Assembly (NCBI RefSeq): GCF_004349215.1
Contig: NZ_SMKU01000067.1
Coordinates: 1-32,994 of the forward strand
Reading direction: 5' to 3'
Length of the DNA: 32,994 nucleotides
Source: Actinomadura rubrisoli
GTDB lineage: Bacteria > Actinomycetota > Actinomycetes > Streptosporangiales > Streptosporangiaceae
Positions 14,660 to 22,314 of the stretch are shown one piece after another (the stretch's first letter is position 1; the number at the start of each line of letters is the position of its first letter). The notes below the pieces were generated by a model. That model worked only from the letters and a program-made list of their open reading frames with translations, was not told the DNA's origin and made no database searches. The position numbers and the translations under genes were made by a program.

Positions 14660-15035
14660 CGGTTCCCTCCAGGGTCCGCACGCAGCCCGGGCAGGCGCGT
14701 GACAGCTGATCGGCCACTTCGGCCCGCCGCCTGACGAGGGTGCGGATGTCGGCGTCGATCTCGGCGAGCTTGCGCCGGTAGACGGCGACGGACTCCGGGC
14801 ACGCGGCGCCGGCCTCGTGGCCCGCCCGCAGGCAGTCCACGAAGGGCCGGGTGTCCTCCAGCGTGAAGCCCGCCGCCGATAGCGAGCGGATCTCCGCGAC
14901 CAGCCGCAGGTCGGACTCCTCGTACTCCCGGTAGCCGTTGGCCGCGCGCCGCGCCGTGAGCAGCCCCTGCTGCTCGTAGTAGCGCAGCGTGCGCGTGCTC
15001 ACGCCGGCCCGCGCGGCCAGCTCGCCGATCCGCAT
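14541..15035 (-). CDS. MerR family transcriptional regulator
   Basis: The N-terminal winged helix 'MRIGELAARAGVSTRTLRYYEQQGLL' and 'NGYREYEESDLRLVAEI' are typical of MerR proteins. A dimerisation helix (about 85-115) and cysteines in 'DCLRAG', 'AACPES' and 'ACPGC' follow and could sense redox state or metal. ATG 15035 has a GGAGGGG site. The frame continues 119 bases into thioredoxin on the same strand, so residues from about 127 on are a shifted reading of that gene. A TGA overlapping the thioredoxin ATG (14658-14656) lies in another frame and would be reached after a one-base shift. The real C-terminus is therefore in doubt. Confidence 0.85.
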   Translation of the reverse strand: MRIGELAARAGVSTRTLRYYEQQGLLTARRAANGYREYEESDLRLVAEIRSLSAAGFTLEDTRPFVDCLRAGHEAGAACPESVAVYRRKLAEIDADIRTLVRRRAEVADQLSRACPGCVRTLEGTDDHADHRELRRAGAPRRQARPGRILGGLVSPLQDGRADP

Positions 15036-15067
15036 CCGGTCCCCTCCTCGTTCAGTGGCCGAGGACG

Positions 15068-15099
15068 ACGCTAACCCTTGACGCCCGCGTCAAGGTCAA
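15068..15099 (-). promoter_or_regulatory. MerR-type promoter with dyad operator
   Basis: On the minus strand a -35 TTGACC (15099-15094) and a -10 TAGCGT (15073-15068) are separated by 20 bases (19 if the -10 is TTAGCG). The spacer is filled by the perfect dyad CCTTGACG/CGTCAAGG (15076-15083 and 15088-15095). A long spacer with a central palindrome is the classic target of MerR regulators, which untwist it. It sits 33 bases before the merR start and would drive merR-trx. Confidence 0.8.
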
Positions 15100-15112
15100 G
15101 CCCCCGGACGGC

Positions 15113-15577
15113 TCAGCCCGCGAGCCTGATGCCCTCGCGGCAGGCGTCCAGGAAGGCGAGCCTGCCCGCGGGGAACCTGCCGCCCCCCTTGATCCCCTCG
15201 TTGTAGGACTTGGAGCAGAAGTCGTCCGGCAGGCCCCGCTTCTCGTAGACCGCGGCCATGCCCGCGGCCAGCTCGACCATCTGCTTGCGGGTGTACTTCC
15301 TGCCGTTGGGGTCGATCATGACGACCTGGGAGCCGGTGATCTTCGGCCGCTCGGTCGGCGTCCGCCGCGGGCTCTGCTCCGGCGACGCGGCCGCAGGGGA
15401 GGACGGGACGGGCGCGGGCGCGGGCGTGCCGGAGCCCGCGCCCGCGGCGGGCGCGGAGGCGGCCGGCGCCGAGGCGGTGGGCGCGGCGGAGGGCTTGTCA
15501 TCGTCGCAGGCCGCCGCGCCCAGGGCCGCGATGCCCAGGGCCGCGGTGGCCAGCACGGTCGCGATGTTCTTGATCAC
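15113..15577 (-). CDS. Putative secreted lipoprotein
   Basis: A 154-residue protein with a short basic start, a hydrophobic segment 'IATVLATAALGIAALGAAAC' and Cys24, which fits a weak lipobox (AAAC). A low-complexity alanine, proline and serine linker follows (about 27-75). The C-terminal domain (about 78-154) has 'SQVVMIDPNGRKYTRKQMVELAAGMAAVYEKRGLPDDFC' and two cysteines that might pair. I do not recognise the domain. It is likely anchored outside the membrane. The start is GTG 15577 with AGGGG just upstream. Upstream of it lies a divergent nitroreductase gene. Confidence 0.75.
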   Translation of the reverse strand: MIKNIATVLATAALGIAALGAAACDDDKPSAAPTASAPAASAPAAGAGSGTPAPAPVPSSPAAASPEQSPRRTPTERPKITGSQVVMIDPNGRKYTRKQMVELAAGMAAVYEKRGLPDDFCSKSYNEGIKGGGRFPAGRLAFLDACREGIRLAG

Positions 15578-15655
15578 AATCCCCTAGATCCTGGACGAAA
15601 CCTGGACGGACCCTAGCAGGCACCGGACCGGCCGAGAGGGGTGCACCATAGGGGC

Positions 15656-16306
15656 ATGACGCCCCTTCCCCTCGGCCCCGACGAACTGCTGACCACGACC
15701 CGCGCGGTGCGCCGGCGCCTGGACCTAGCCCGTCCCGTCCCGATCGAGCTCGTGCGCGAGTGCCTGGAGATCGCCGTCCAGGCGCCGAGCGGCAGCAGCC
15801 GGCAGTGGCTGCACTGGGTCGTGGTCACCGAGCCCGAGGTCCGCGCGGCGATCGGCGGCTACTACCGGCGCGCGTTCGCGGAGCACGCCGCGTCCGGGGC
15901 GACGGCCGCCGCCCTGTACGAGGACGACCCCGCCCGCGCGGAGGCGCAGCGCCGCGTCGCCGCCAGCGCCGCCCACCTCGCCGAGCACATGGGCGAGGTA
16001 CCGGTGCTGGTGGTCCCGTGCCTGCGGCTGGACACCGGCGGCCTGCCGGAGGGCAACCAGGCGGGCCTGTGGGGATCGCTGCTGCCCGCCGCGTGGAGCT
16101 ACGCCCTCGCGGCGCGCGCCCGGGGGCTCGGCACCGCCTGGACCTCCCTGCACCTGGCCTACGAGAAGGAGGTGGCCGAGCTGCTCGGCCTTCCGGCCGA
16201 CGTGCGGCAGGGCGCGCTGATCCCGACCGCCTACTACACCGGCGACACCTTCCGCCCCGCCCCGCGCGCGCCCATCGACGAGATCCTCCACCTCGACCGC
16301 TGGTAG
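15656..16306 (+). CDS. Nitroreductase family protein
   Basis: A 216-residue FMN-dependent nitroreductase-fold protein. 'LLTTTRAVRRRLDLARPVP' contains the N-terminal Arg pair that binds the FMN phosphate. 'CLEIAVQAPSGSSRQWLHWVVV' is the usual early motif, and 'GLWGSLLPAAWSYALAARARGLGTAWTSLHL' and 'ELLGLPADVRQGALIPTAYYTG' are the later family segments. It reduces nitro, quinone or similar substrates with NAD(P)H; the specific one is unknown. ATG 15656 is chosen because the recognisable domain starts soon after. AGGGG is very close upstream (15650-15654), and GTG 15641 is an alternative. Confidence 0.88.
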   Translation: MTPLPLGPDELLTTTRAVRRRLDLARPVPIELVRECLEIAVQAPSGSSRQWLHWVVVTEPEVRAAIGGYYRRAFAEHAASGATAAALYEDDPARAEAQRRVAASAAHLAEHMGEVPVLVVPCLRLDTGGLPEGNQAGLWGSLLPAAWSYALAARARGLGTAWTSLHLAYEKEVAELLGLPADVRQGALIPTAYYTGDTFRPAPRAPIDEILHLDRW

Positions 16307-16353
16307 CGGCACCCGGCCCCGCCCATGCCACCCTGCCCCGGACAAGCGCGATG

Positions 16354-16388
16354 CGCAGGACCCCAGGGATCGTCCCTGGGGTCCTGCG
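16354..16388. terminator. Strong bidirectional hairpin terminator
   Basis: GCGCAGGACCCCAGGG plus one A (16354-16369) pairs over 16 perfect base pairs with 16373-16388 around a three-base loop TCG. It lies between the convergent nitroreductase and peptidoglycan-binding genes. No T-run follows, which is common in actinomycetes. Confidence 0.85.
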
Positions 16389-16389
16389 T

Positions 16390-16419
16390 GTGACCCGTGG
16401 TCCCCGAGTCACGGGTCAC
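16390..16419. terminator. Second hairpin of a tandem terminator
   Basis: GTGACCCGTG (16390-16399) and CACGGGTCAC (16410-16419) are perfect 10-bp arms with a 10-base loop, starting right after the first hairpin. Together they form a tandem terminator for the convergent genes. Confidence 0.65.
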
Positions 16420-16443
16420 GGTCTCCTCTTGGGGGACGCGTGC

Positions 16444-17043
16444 TCAGCGGCCTGGGATGCCGCGGGCTTCGGCTTTGCTGTCGAAGGCCGCTTTGAAGGT
16501 GAGCGGGCCGAAGTCGCCGTCGACCCCGATCCCCTTCTTGGCCTGGAAGTCCCGCACGGCCTTGGCGGTGTCGGGCCCGTATTTGCCGTCGACCTTGAGG
16601 CCGGGACGCGGGAGCAGGACCTTCAGCGCGTACTGCGCGCCCTTGATCTGGTTGGTGCGGCGGTCGTTCAGCTTCAGGACGCCGAAGTCGGTCCTGATCA
16701 CGACCCAGGTCCCGGCGTCGATCACGCCGGTATCGGGCAGGTCCCTGGCACGCTGGTAGCGCTTGACCGCCTCGGCGAAGTCCGCCGTGTACTCGTCCCC
16801 GCCGGGCGTCCCGGGCGCGCAGCCGTTGAAGAAGCCCCACTGGGTCAGGAAGCACCGCACCGCCGCGACCCGGTAGCCGCGGTCGCCGACCTTCAGCTCG
16901 ACCCAGGGCGCCGCCTCGATGGCCCGCGTGACCACCGGGTCGGTCGGCCCGTCGGCGTGCGCCGCACCGGCCGCGCCGAGTCCGGTGCCGGCGGCCAGCG
17001 CGATGGCCGCCAGGCCGATGGCCGCATGTGACACGACTGTCAT
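16444..17043 (-). CDS. Secreted peptidoglycan-binding domain protein
   Basis: A 199-residue exported protein. It has a signal peptide of about 31 residues ending AHA-DG, then two peptidoglycan-binding (PGRP-like fold) repeats: about 48-112 ('LKVGDRGYRVAAVRCFLTQWGF', 'ADFAEAVKRYQRARDLPDTGVIDAGTW') and about 130-195 ('QIKGAQYALKVLLPRPGLKVDGKYGPDTAKAVRDFQAKKG', shown here only as landmarks). No catalytic domain is attached, so it probably binds the wall or an enzyme partner. ATG 17043 has GGGGAA 5 bases upstream. Two cysteines (in 'VRCFL' and 'NGCAPG') may form a disulfide. Confidence 0.88.
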   Translation of the reverse strand: MTVVSHAAIGLAAIALAAGTGLGAAGAAHADGPTDPVVTRAIEAAPWVELKVGDRGYRVAAVRCFLTQWGFFNGCAPGTPGGDEYTADFAEAVKRYQRARDLPDTGVIDAGTWVVIRTDFGVLKLNDRRTNQIKGAQYALKVLLPRPGLKVDGKYGPDTAKAVRDFQAKKGIGVDGDFGPLTFKAAFDSKAEARGIPGR

Positions 17044-17185
17044 GGAATTCCCCTTGTCCGTCTCGGCTGATCTCTCGGTGTGCGGGGCTCGGCTTCGGGA
17101 TGTTCAGCGATGTCGGCCCCGTTCCCGCTGGGTTCAACTCTCGCGTTCCGCGGACCTGCCGTACATGACACGCAGTGAACAGTCC

Positions 17186-18157
17186 TTAACCTTGAGTGCC
17201 TTCTCGGTAGTCGCGGGGAGACGTGCCGTAGGCGCGGCGGAACGCCCGGGAGAAATCGGAGGCGTGCGCGAATCCCCACCGCGCGGCCAGGGCCTGCACG
17301 GGGGTGGCGCGCTGGGTGGGGTCGGCGAGGTCACAGCGGGCGCGCTCCAGCCGCTGGGTGCGGATCCAGGCGGCGACGGTGCGGCCGTCACGGCGGAACA
17401 GCCGGTGCAGGTAGCCCACCGAGATGTGGTGCGCGGCCGCGATCGTTCCCGGCGTCAGGTCGCGGTCGCCCAGGTGGGCGAGCACGAACGCCTGGATCCG
17501 CAGGATCAGCGCCCGGCTGTGGGTCTCCTCGGGCAGCAGGTGACCGGCGTCCAGCTCGTGGGCGAACATCGCGGCCACCAGGTCACGGAGCACCTCCCCC
17601 AGACGCGGGGCGTCAGCGGGCCCGAAGGCGCCGGGCTCGCGCAGGACGCGCCCGATCACATCGGTGATCATCCCGCCGAAGCCGGTGTCTCCCGGCAGTG
17701 GACCGGCCAGCAACGGCGCCACCGCGTCCTCGCTCAGCCCCAGCACGGACTTGGGGATCGCCAGCCCGACCGCGGACGGACTGCGGTGGCCCTGGCCCAC
17801 CGACCACAATGAGTGCGGGCGGCAGGAATCCTGCACGATCCACTGCCCTGCGGCCGCCGCCACCTCGCGGCCGGACTGCTCGGCGCCGATCCGGCCACGC
17901 CTGCACAACTCCAGCGTGTAGACGCCGTCATCGGCCTGCCGGATCATCCGCGGTGTACGGATGGCATGGATCGAGGGAACACTGGTGTGGGCCACCGTGG
18001 CGGCGCCCAGCCGCGCCGTGCGCAGCGTGAAACCGTAGTCGGCGGCGTGGTCGGAACGCACCTGGTAGGGGCACGGCATCCCGGCCACCAGGTCACACCA
18101 GGCGTCGAACCGGTCCCTGGCCTGGTAGTCCTCAGCGCGGAACACCGTCGCGATCAC
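17186..18157 (-). CDS. AraC family transcriptional regulator
   Basis: A 323-residue regulator. The N-terminal half (about 10-190) resembles the AraC-binding-like domain of AraC-family activators ('VFRAEDYQARDRFDAWCDLV', 'YTLELCRRGRIGAEQSGREV'). The C-terminal two-helix-turn-helix domain (about 220-323) contains 'TPGTIAAAHHISVGYLHRLFRRDG' and the signature 'ALAARWGFAHASDFSRAFRRAYGTSPRDYR'. It probably senses an unknown small molecule. Its start is GTG 18157 with only a weak GGTGGG site. No obvious target lies on the same strand, and the peptidoglycan-binding gene downstream is separated by 142 bases. Confidence 0.92.
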   Translation of the reverse strand: MIATVFRAEDYQARDRFDAWCDLVAGMPCPYQVRSDHAADYGFTLRTARLGAATVAHTSVPSIHAIRTPRMIRQADDGVYTLELCRRGRIGAEQSGREVAAAAGQWIVQDSCRPHSLWSVGQGHRSPSAVGLAIPKSVLGLSEDAVAPLLAGPLPGDTGFGGMITDVIGRVLREPGAFGPADAPRLGEVLRDLVAAMFAHELDAGHLLPEETHSRALILRIQAFVLAHLGDRDLTPGTIAAAHHISVGYLHRLFRRDGRTVAAWIRTQRLERARCDLADPTQRATPVQALAARWGFAHASDFSRAFRRAYGTSPRDYREGTQG

Positions 18158-18516
18158 GCGAGCCCACCCCCACCACCGCGGCGGCCAACGGCGGCGCCGG
18201 CCGAGGACGCCCGGTCGAGGATGTCGTCGTCGCCGGGGGGCGGTTTGCGGCTCATGGCCGGGCCTCCGGATCTGTGTGGGGGGCAGGTCAAAGAGTGGCC
18301 CCCTCCACTCGAAACTCCGGAGGGTGTTGAGTCAACTACTTACGGTCCACATTCCGGTATCCGCGACCTGCGGGCCGGGCCCGCGCGAAGCGGCGCACGA
18401 CCGGCGGCGCCCGGCGCTGCTGATGCCGTCGATCGTGGTCGTGCTGATGATCGTGAGCGCCGCGTCCGGCTTCCTCGCGTCCCGGTAGGACGCCGGCTCG
18501 TCCTGGACCGAGTGGT
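18158..18516. other. Intergenic region with little coding signal
   Basis: A 359-base stretch between the starts/ends of the AraC regulator and the SAM methyltransferase. The left part should hold the AraC promoter. A small dyad GTTGA-g-TCAAC lies at 18325-18335 in a locally AT-rich patch. The right part contains one possible very small membrane protein gene (18324-18488). Nothing else was recognised. Confidence 0.5.
18324..18488 (+). CDS. Possible small membrane protein, 54 residues
   Basis: Weakly supported. A frame starting at GTG 18324 or TTG 18327, with GGAGG at 18319-18323, ends in a clear hydrophobic helix 'LLMPSIVVVLMIVSAASGFLASR'. The preceding part is basic and unremarkable. The high hydrophobicity is unusual for a random GC-rich frame. 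The tight ribosome-site spacing and lack of a recognisable family keep the call low. It is convergent with the methyltransferase gene. Confidence 0.3.
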   Translation: MLSQLLTVHIPVSATCGPGPREAAHDRRRPALLMPSIVVVLMIVSAASGFLASR

Positions 18517-19377
18517 TCACCGCGTCCAGTGCGCGGGCCAAGCGCCCCAGGACGGTTCGTTGTCGCGGATGGCCACGCCCGCGTAGAGGAGGGCTTGGCC
18601 GGTGGGCCTGGGCGGCAGGTCGGGGTGCCAGTGCGCGGCCGGCGTGATGCCGGGGTCGAGCAGCCGGAACGGGGCGAAGAGCCGTTCGAGTTCGGCGGCG
18701 GGGCGGGGGATGAGCGGCGTGGCGCAGGCGTCGCGGTAGAGGCGGGCCGCCTCGGTGACGGCGACGGGCGCGAAGTCGGCGGTGGCGTGCGAGATCACCA
18801 GCGCGCTGCCCGGGGCGGCGGACGCGGTGAGCGCCGCGACCGGGCCGGACGGGTCGGGCAGGAAGTGCAGGACGCAGGACAGGATCAGCGCCACCGGCTC
18901 GGCCGGGTCGATCAGGCGGCGCATCTCGCGGCTGCCCAGGATCGCGGCGGGCTCGCGGAGGTCCGCCCGGAGCGCGGCGATGTTGCCGTCGTCGACCAGC
19001 AGCGCGCGGGCGTGCGCGATGACGAGCGGGTCGTGGTCGACGTACAGGACGCGGGTGCCCGAGATGTGGCGGGCGGCCATCTGGTGCACGTTGTCGGACG
19101 TGGGCAGCCCGCAGCCGAGGTCCACGAACTGGCGGATGCCGCGTCCGGCGAGCGTGCGGACGGCGCGGGCGAGGAACGCGCGGTTGCCGCGCGCCGCCGC
19201 GGTGGCCCGCGGCAGGACCCGCAGGATGCGGTGCGCGAGGTCGCGGTCGGCCGCGTAGTTGTCCTTGCCGCCGAGGAAGAAGTCGTGGACGCGCGCGGTG
19301 CCCGGCCGGTGCAGCAAGAGCGGCTCGCCCCCTCCCACGGCCGCTTCCTCCGGAGAGCTGAGGGCGGGGGTGCTCAT
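18517..19377 (-). CDS. SAM-dependent methyltransferase (actinomycete 'S-adenosyl methyltransferase' family)
   Basis: A 286-residue member of the expanded actinomycete family (DUF574-type) marked by 'RVHDFFLGGKDNYAADR' near residue 30 and the SAM loop 'FVDLGCGLPTSDNVHQ', then 'RVLYVDHDPLVIAHARALL' and 'ALILSCVLHFLPD'. The substrates of this family are largely unknown. The ATG at 19377 overlaps the TGA of the P450 upstream (ATGA), so the two genes are translationally coupled and probably act on one compound. An in-frame GTG at 19389 is an alternative start inside the P450 gene. Confidence 0.92.
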   Translation of the reverse strand: MSTPALSSPEEAAVGGGEPLLLHRPGTARVHDFFLGGKDNYAADRDLAHRILRVLPRATAAARGNRAFLARAVRTLAGRGIRQFVDLGCGLPTSDNVHQMAARHISGTRVLYVDHDPLVIAHARALLVDDGNIAALRADLREPAAILGSREMRRLIDPAEPVALILSCVLHFLPDPSGPVAALTASAAPGSALVISHATADFAPVAVTEAARLYRDACATPLIPRPAAELERLFAPFRLLDPGITPAAHWHPDLPPRPTGQALLYAGVAIRDNEPSWGAWPAHWTR

Positions 19378-20537
19378 GGGGCGGTCCACGCCACCGGCAG
19401 TGCGGTGGGTCCGCGCATGACGAGCCCGGTCTTCCAGCGCAGCTCGGCCTCGGGCACCGCGATCCGCAGCCCGGGGAAGCGCTCCAGCAGGCCGCCGAAC
19501 GCCGCCCGCAGCTCCAGCCGGGCCAGGTGCGCGCCGACGCAGTGGTGCAGCCCGTGGCCGAAGGCCAGGTGCGGGTTGTCCGCCCGGTCGAGGACGAGGT
19601 CGTCCGGGTCGGCGAACACCGCCGGGTCCCTGCTCGCCGCGGGCCGCGCGACCAGCACGGTGTCGCCCGCGCCGATCGCCGCGCCGCCGAGCGTCACGTC
19701 CTGCGCGGCGATCCGGGGGAGCCCGGTCTCCGAGCCGAGCGGGGTGTACCGCAGCAGCTCCTCGATCGCCGCCGGCAGCAGGTCCGGGTCCCCGGCCAGC
19801 CGCCGCCAGCGCTCGGGGCGGCTCAGCAGCGTGTAGGCGAAGTTGGTGATCTGGGACGCGGTGCTCTCGTGGCCCGCGACCAGCAGCGCGACGCCGAGGT
19901 GGACGAGCTCCCGCTCGCTCAGGCCGTCCTCCCCGGCCAGGGCGGACAGCAGGTCGGCGGCCGGCTCGGCCCGCCGCCGCTCGATCAGCCCTGCGAGGTA
20001 GCCGTCCAGGTTCCGGCGGGCGTCCTGGATCTGCTCCGGGGTGTGCGCGGTGACCGACAGGAACGCCTCCGACCAGCTCTGGAACCGCTCGCGGTCCTCG
20101 ATCGGGACGCCGAGCAGCTCGCAGATGACCGTCACCGGGAGCGGCAGGGACAGCCGCTGGACGGGGTCGGCGGGCTCGCCGCCGGCGGCCATGCCGTCCA
20201 GGAGCCCGGCGGTCAGCTCGCGGACCCGGGGCCGCATCCGCTCCACCCGGCGGTGGGTGAAGGCGCCGGCGACCGTGCGGCGCACGCGGGTGTGCTCGGG
20301 CGGGTCCATGTCGATGATGAACGTGGGCTCGCCGTCCGCGACCGCCAGCGCGCGGCTGAAACGGGGGTCGGAGTAGACCTGGCGCGCCTCCTCCCAGCCC
20401 GTCACCAGCCAGGCGCGCCCTCCGTCCGCGAGGGTGATCCGCGTGACGGGGGCCTTGGCGCGCAACCGGGCGTACTCGGGATCAAGGTCGAGGCGTTCTC
20501 GGCGGAACTCCACCAGGGACGGCCAGCGTGTCGTCAT
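19374..20537 (-). CDS. Cytochrome P450
   Basis: A 387-residue class I bacterial P450: I-helix AGHEST (221-226), ExxR at Glu260-Arg263, heme loop FGHGLHHCVG (326-335) with axial Cys333, and 'DMDPPEHTRVRRTVAGAFT' in the C-helix region. It looks like the CYP105/107-type hydroxylases of secondary metabolism. Ferredoxin and reductase are not encoded nearby. ATG 20537 is preceded by AGGTGAAG. It is first in a two-gene minus-strand operon with the SAM methyltransferase. It is only distantly like the P450 of the polyketide operon in its N-terminal part and is not a recent duplicate. Confidence 0.95.
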   Translation of the reverse strand: MTTRWPSLVEFRRERLDLDPEYARLRAKAPVTRITLADGGRAWLVTGWEEARQVYSDPRFSRALAVADGEPTFIIDMDPPEHTRVRRTVAGAFTHRRVERMRPRVRELTAGLLDGMAAGGEPADPVQRLSLPLPVTVICELLGVPIEDRERFQSWSEAFLSVTAHTPEQIQDARRNLDGYLAGLIERRRAEPAADLLSALAGEDGLSERELVHLGVALLVAGHESTASQITNFAYTLLSRPERWRRLAGDPDLLPAAIEELLRYTPLGSETGLPRIAAQDVTLGGAAIGAGDTVLVARPAASRDPAVFADPDDLVLDRADNPHLAFGHGLHHCVGAHLARLELRAAFGGLLERFPGLRIAVPEAELRWKTGLVMRGPTALPVAWTAP

Positions 20538-20851
20538 GTCGCTTCACCTATCGCCTTCACCAGGAGCGGGAGCGGTGCCGGTGGCTCGCTTCCGACGTTA
20601 GGCGGCCACGGTCCGCTCATGGTGGGTTCGCCCGGGGGGCCGTCCGCGGATGGTCCCCGGCGTGGCCGCATCGGGCCATTCGCGTTTGACCACGGTCACC
20701 GGGTCCCGGGAGCCGGGGGTGAGGGCCCGCAGGAACGCGGCGGGGAAGCAGGCCGTCGCGCAGCGCACACGCCCGGCGGAGTCCTGGGCTCAAGTGGCCG
20801 TTACCGGCCATGACGGCGACCTGACCGGGTGTGCGCGTCCTCGGGGCGGGA
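20538..20851. other. Intergenic region, no gene recognised
   Basis: A 314-base stretch between the P450 start and the end of the GNAT gene, both on the minus strand. It should contain the P450 promoter. The only clear structure is the dyad TGGCCG-TTAC-CGGCCA (20795-20810). Short frames here have no ribosome site or family resemblance. Confidence 0.6.
20795..20810 (-). terminator. Short hairpin downstream of the GNAT gene
   Basis: TGGCCG (20795-20800) and CGGCCA (20805-20810) are perfect 6-bp arms around TTAC, about 40 bases past the GNAT stop. It could act as a terminator, or as an operator for the P450. No T-run is present. Confidence 0.35.
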
Positions 20852-21487
20852 TCAGGGACCGGGCGCGGGGTCCCGCCACATGAGCCACACCGGGGGACAG
20901 GCCTTGCCGGGCAGGGGCAGCTCCCGCGTCACCCGGAAACCGAACCTCTCGTAGTAAGGAACGTTCCGTTCCTTGGACGATTCGAGGTAGGCGGCCACGC
21001 CCTCCGCGTCGCAGCGGTCCAGCCGCGACCGCAGCAGCGCGCCGCCCAGGCCGTTCCCCTGCGCCGCCGGATCGGTGCCGAGGACCGCCAGGTACCAGTG
21101 CGGCTCGGGCGGATGGTGCCTCTCGATCTCCCCGAGCGCGCGCAGCGCGGCGGGCATCCGCGTTCCGAGGACGCGCAGCAGCGGCAGCGTCTGCGCCGCC
21201 TGCTTCCCCGCCGATACGCGCCAGTGCCCGGGCGGGTCCCACAGCGCGGCCGCCTCGATCTCCGCGCCGCGCCCGGCCGTCTCGGTGGCGCCGTGCGGGA
21301 GGTGGATCTTCCGCAGGGTGAGGCCGAACAGCCCGGACAGCCGCCGCACGCGCGAGCGCTCGTCCGGCAGCAGCCACGCCCAGAACGGGTCGTCGTCGAA
21401 CGCCCGTCCGAGGACGGCGGCGATGGCGGCCGTGTCGGCGCCGGCCGCCGCGCGGACCACCGGGGACGGCTGGGGGTGAGACGCCAT
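20852..21487 (-). CDS. GNAT family N-acetyltransferase
   Basis: A 211-residue GNAT protein: 'PVVRAAAGADTAAIAAVLGRAFDDDPFWAWLLPD' at the N-terminus, 'PHWYLAVLGTDPAAQGNGLGGALLRSRL' as motif A (acetyl-CoA pyrophosphate binding Q/GxGxG) and 'YLESSKERNVPYYERFGFRV' as motif B. It acetylates an unknown amine with acetyl-CoA. ATG 21487 is chosen since AGGAAGG lies 7 bases upstream. A longer in-frame start at 21544 lacks support. Confidence 0.9.
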   Translation of the reverse strand: MASHPQPSPVVRAAAGADTAAIAAVLGRAFDDDPFWAWLLPDERSRVRRLSGLFGLTLRKIHLPHGATETAGRGAEIEAAALWDPPGHWRVSAGKQAAQTLPLLRVLGTRMPAALRALGEIERHHPPEPHWYLAVLGTDPAAQGNGLGGALLRSRLDRCDAEGVAAYLESSKERNVPYYERFGFRVTRELPLPGKACPPVWLMWRDPAPGP

Positions 21488-21587
21488 GGCACGGCCTTCC
21501 TGTCGGACGCGCCGATCCTCACCGAGCCGCCGTGCCGCCGTCAAGGACGCCGCGGCGCGCGGTCCGGGTCCGCGGCGCCCGGGCGGC

Positions 21588-22049
21588 TCAGTCGGGGATC
21601 AGGCGGGCGCGGACCGCGCGCCGGTCCGCCCGCGCGCGGCCGAGCTCCTCCAGGACGAGCGCCGCGCCGATGCCGAGCAGCCAGGAGTCCTTGGCGAGCG
21701 GGATGCCCTGCTGCGTGGGGCGAAGGCCGCCCTCCTCGCGCATCCCGGGCAGCCTCAGGTACAGGCCCGTCAGCCCGCCCGCGAACGCCGTGAGCGCCGC
21801 GCCCGCCAGCAGCGAGGGCACGAACGGCACCGCCAGCGCGGCGCCGATCGCCACCTCGGCCCTGCCGACCTTCCTGGTGAAGTCCTGGGCGTCCTCGGAT
21901 TCCAGGAACGGGTAGGCGGCCTTCGCCGTGCCGTGGACGTACTGGGCCGTCTCGTCCTCGCCCTTGAGCTTGGACAGCCCGGAGTTCAGGACGAAGGCGC
22001 CCACGATCAGCCGGACGGGCAGCTGGTGCGTGCGGGCTGTGAATCGCAT
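21588..22049 (-). CDS. DoxX-like membrane protein
   Basis: A 153-residue integral membrane protein with about four helices: 'LPVRLIVGAFVLNSGLSKLKG' (helix 1 with the typical N-S-G-x-x-K), a charged loop, 'VGRAEVAIGAALAVPFVPSLLAGAALTAFAGG' and 'LLGIGAALVLEELG'. This fits the DoxX family, whose members are linked to redox or detoxification functions at the membrane. The exact role is unknown. ATG 22049 is preferred because GGGGA lies 3-4 bases upstream. An in-frame ATG at 22061 lacks a site. It appears to be a single-gene unit. Confidence 0.8.
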   Translation of the reverse strand: MRFTARTHQLPVRLIVGAFVLNSGLSKLKGEDETAQYVHGTAKAAYPFLESEDAQDFTRKVGRAEVAIGAALAVPFVPSLLAGAALTAFAGGLTGLYLRLPGMREEGGLRPTQQGIPLAKDSWLLGIGAALVLEELGRARADRRAVRARLIPD

Positions 22050-22314
22050 CGTTCCCCACATCGGTCAGGAGGCATCGGGCGATCAGATCATTCCCGCCGC
22101 CCGCCCGCTACACGTGAAGCGCCGGTCAAGACTCGGAATCCCCCGGCCCCGCCCGCGGCCGCCGGGCGGCTACCACGGCGGGCGCAGCCCCCGGCGGCGT
22201 GCTGCTCCCGGCGGCGGAGCGCGGGTGTCTCCGGCCGTCCGACGACCGCCCCGGGACCGTCTCGCCACCATCTGGGTGTCCGAGCAGAAGCGGAAGAAAG
22301 CCAGAGGCGAGCAG

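Noticed and set aside
605..20537. The two P450 genes as recent duplicates
   Set aside because: They differ in heme loop, I-helix surroundings, length and N-terminus, sharing only general family features.
20617..20883. Short frames in the gap before the GNAT gene
   Set aside because: No ribosome site, no recognisable domain and codon use typical of random GC-rich sequence.
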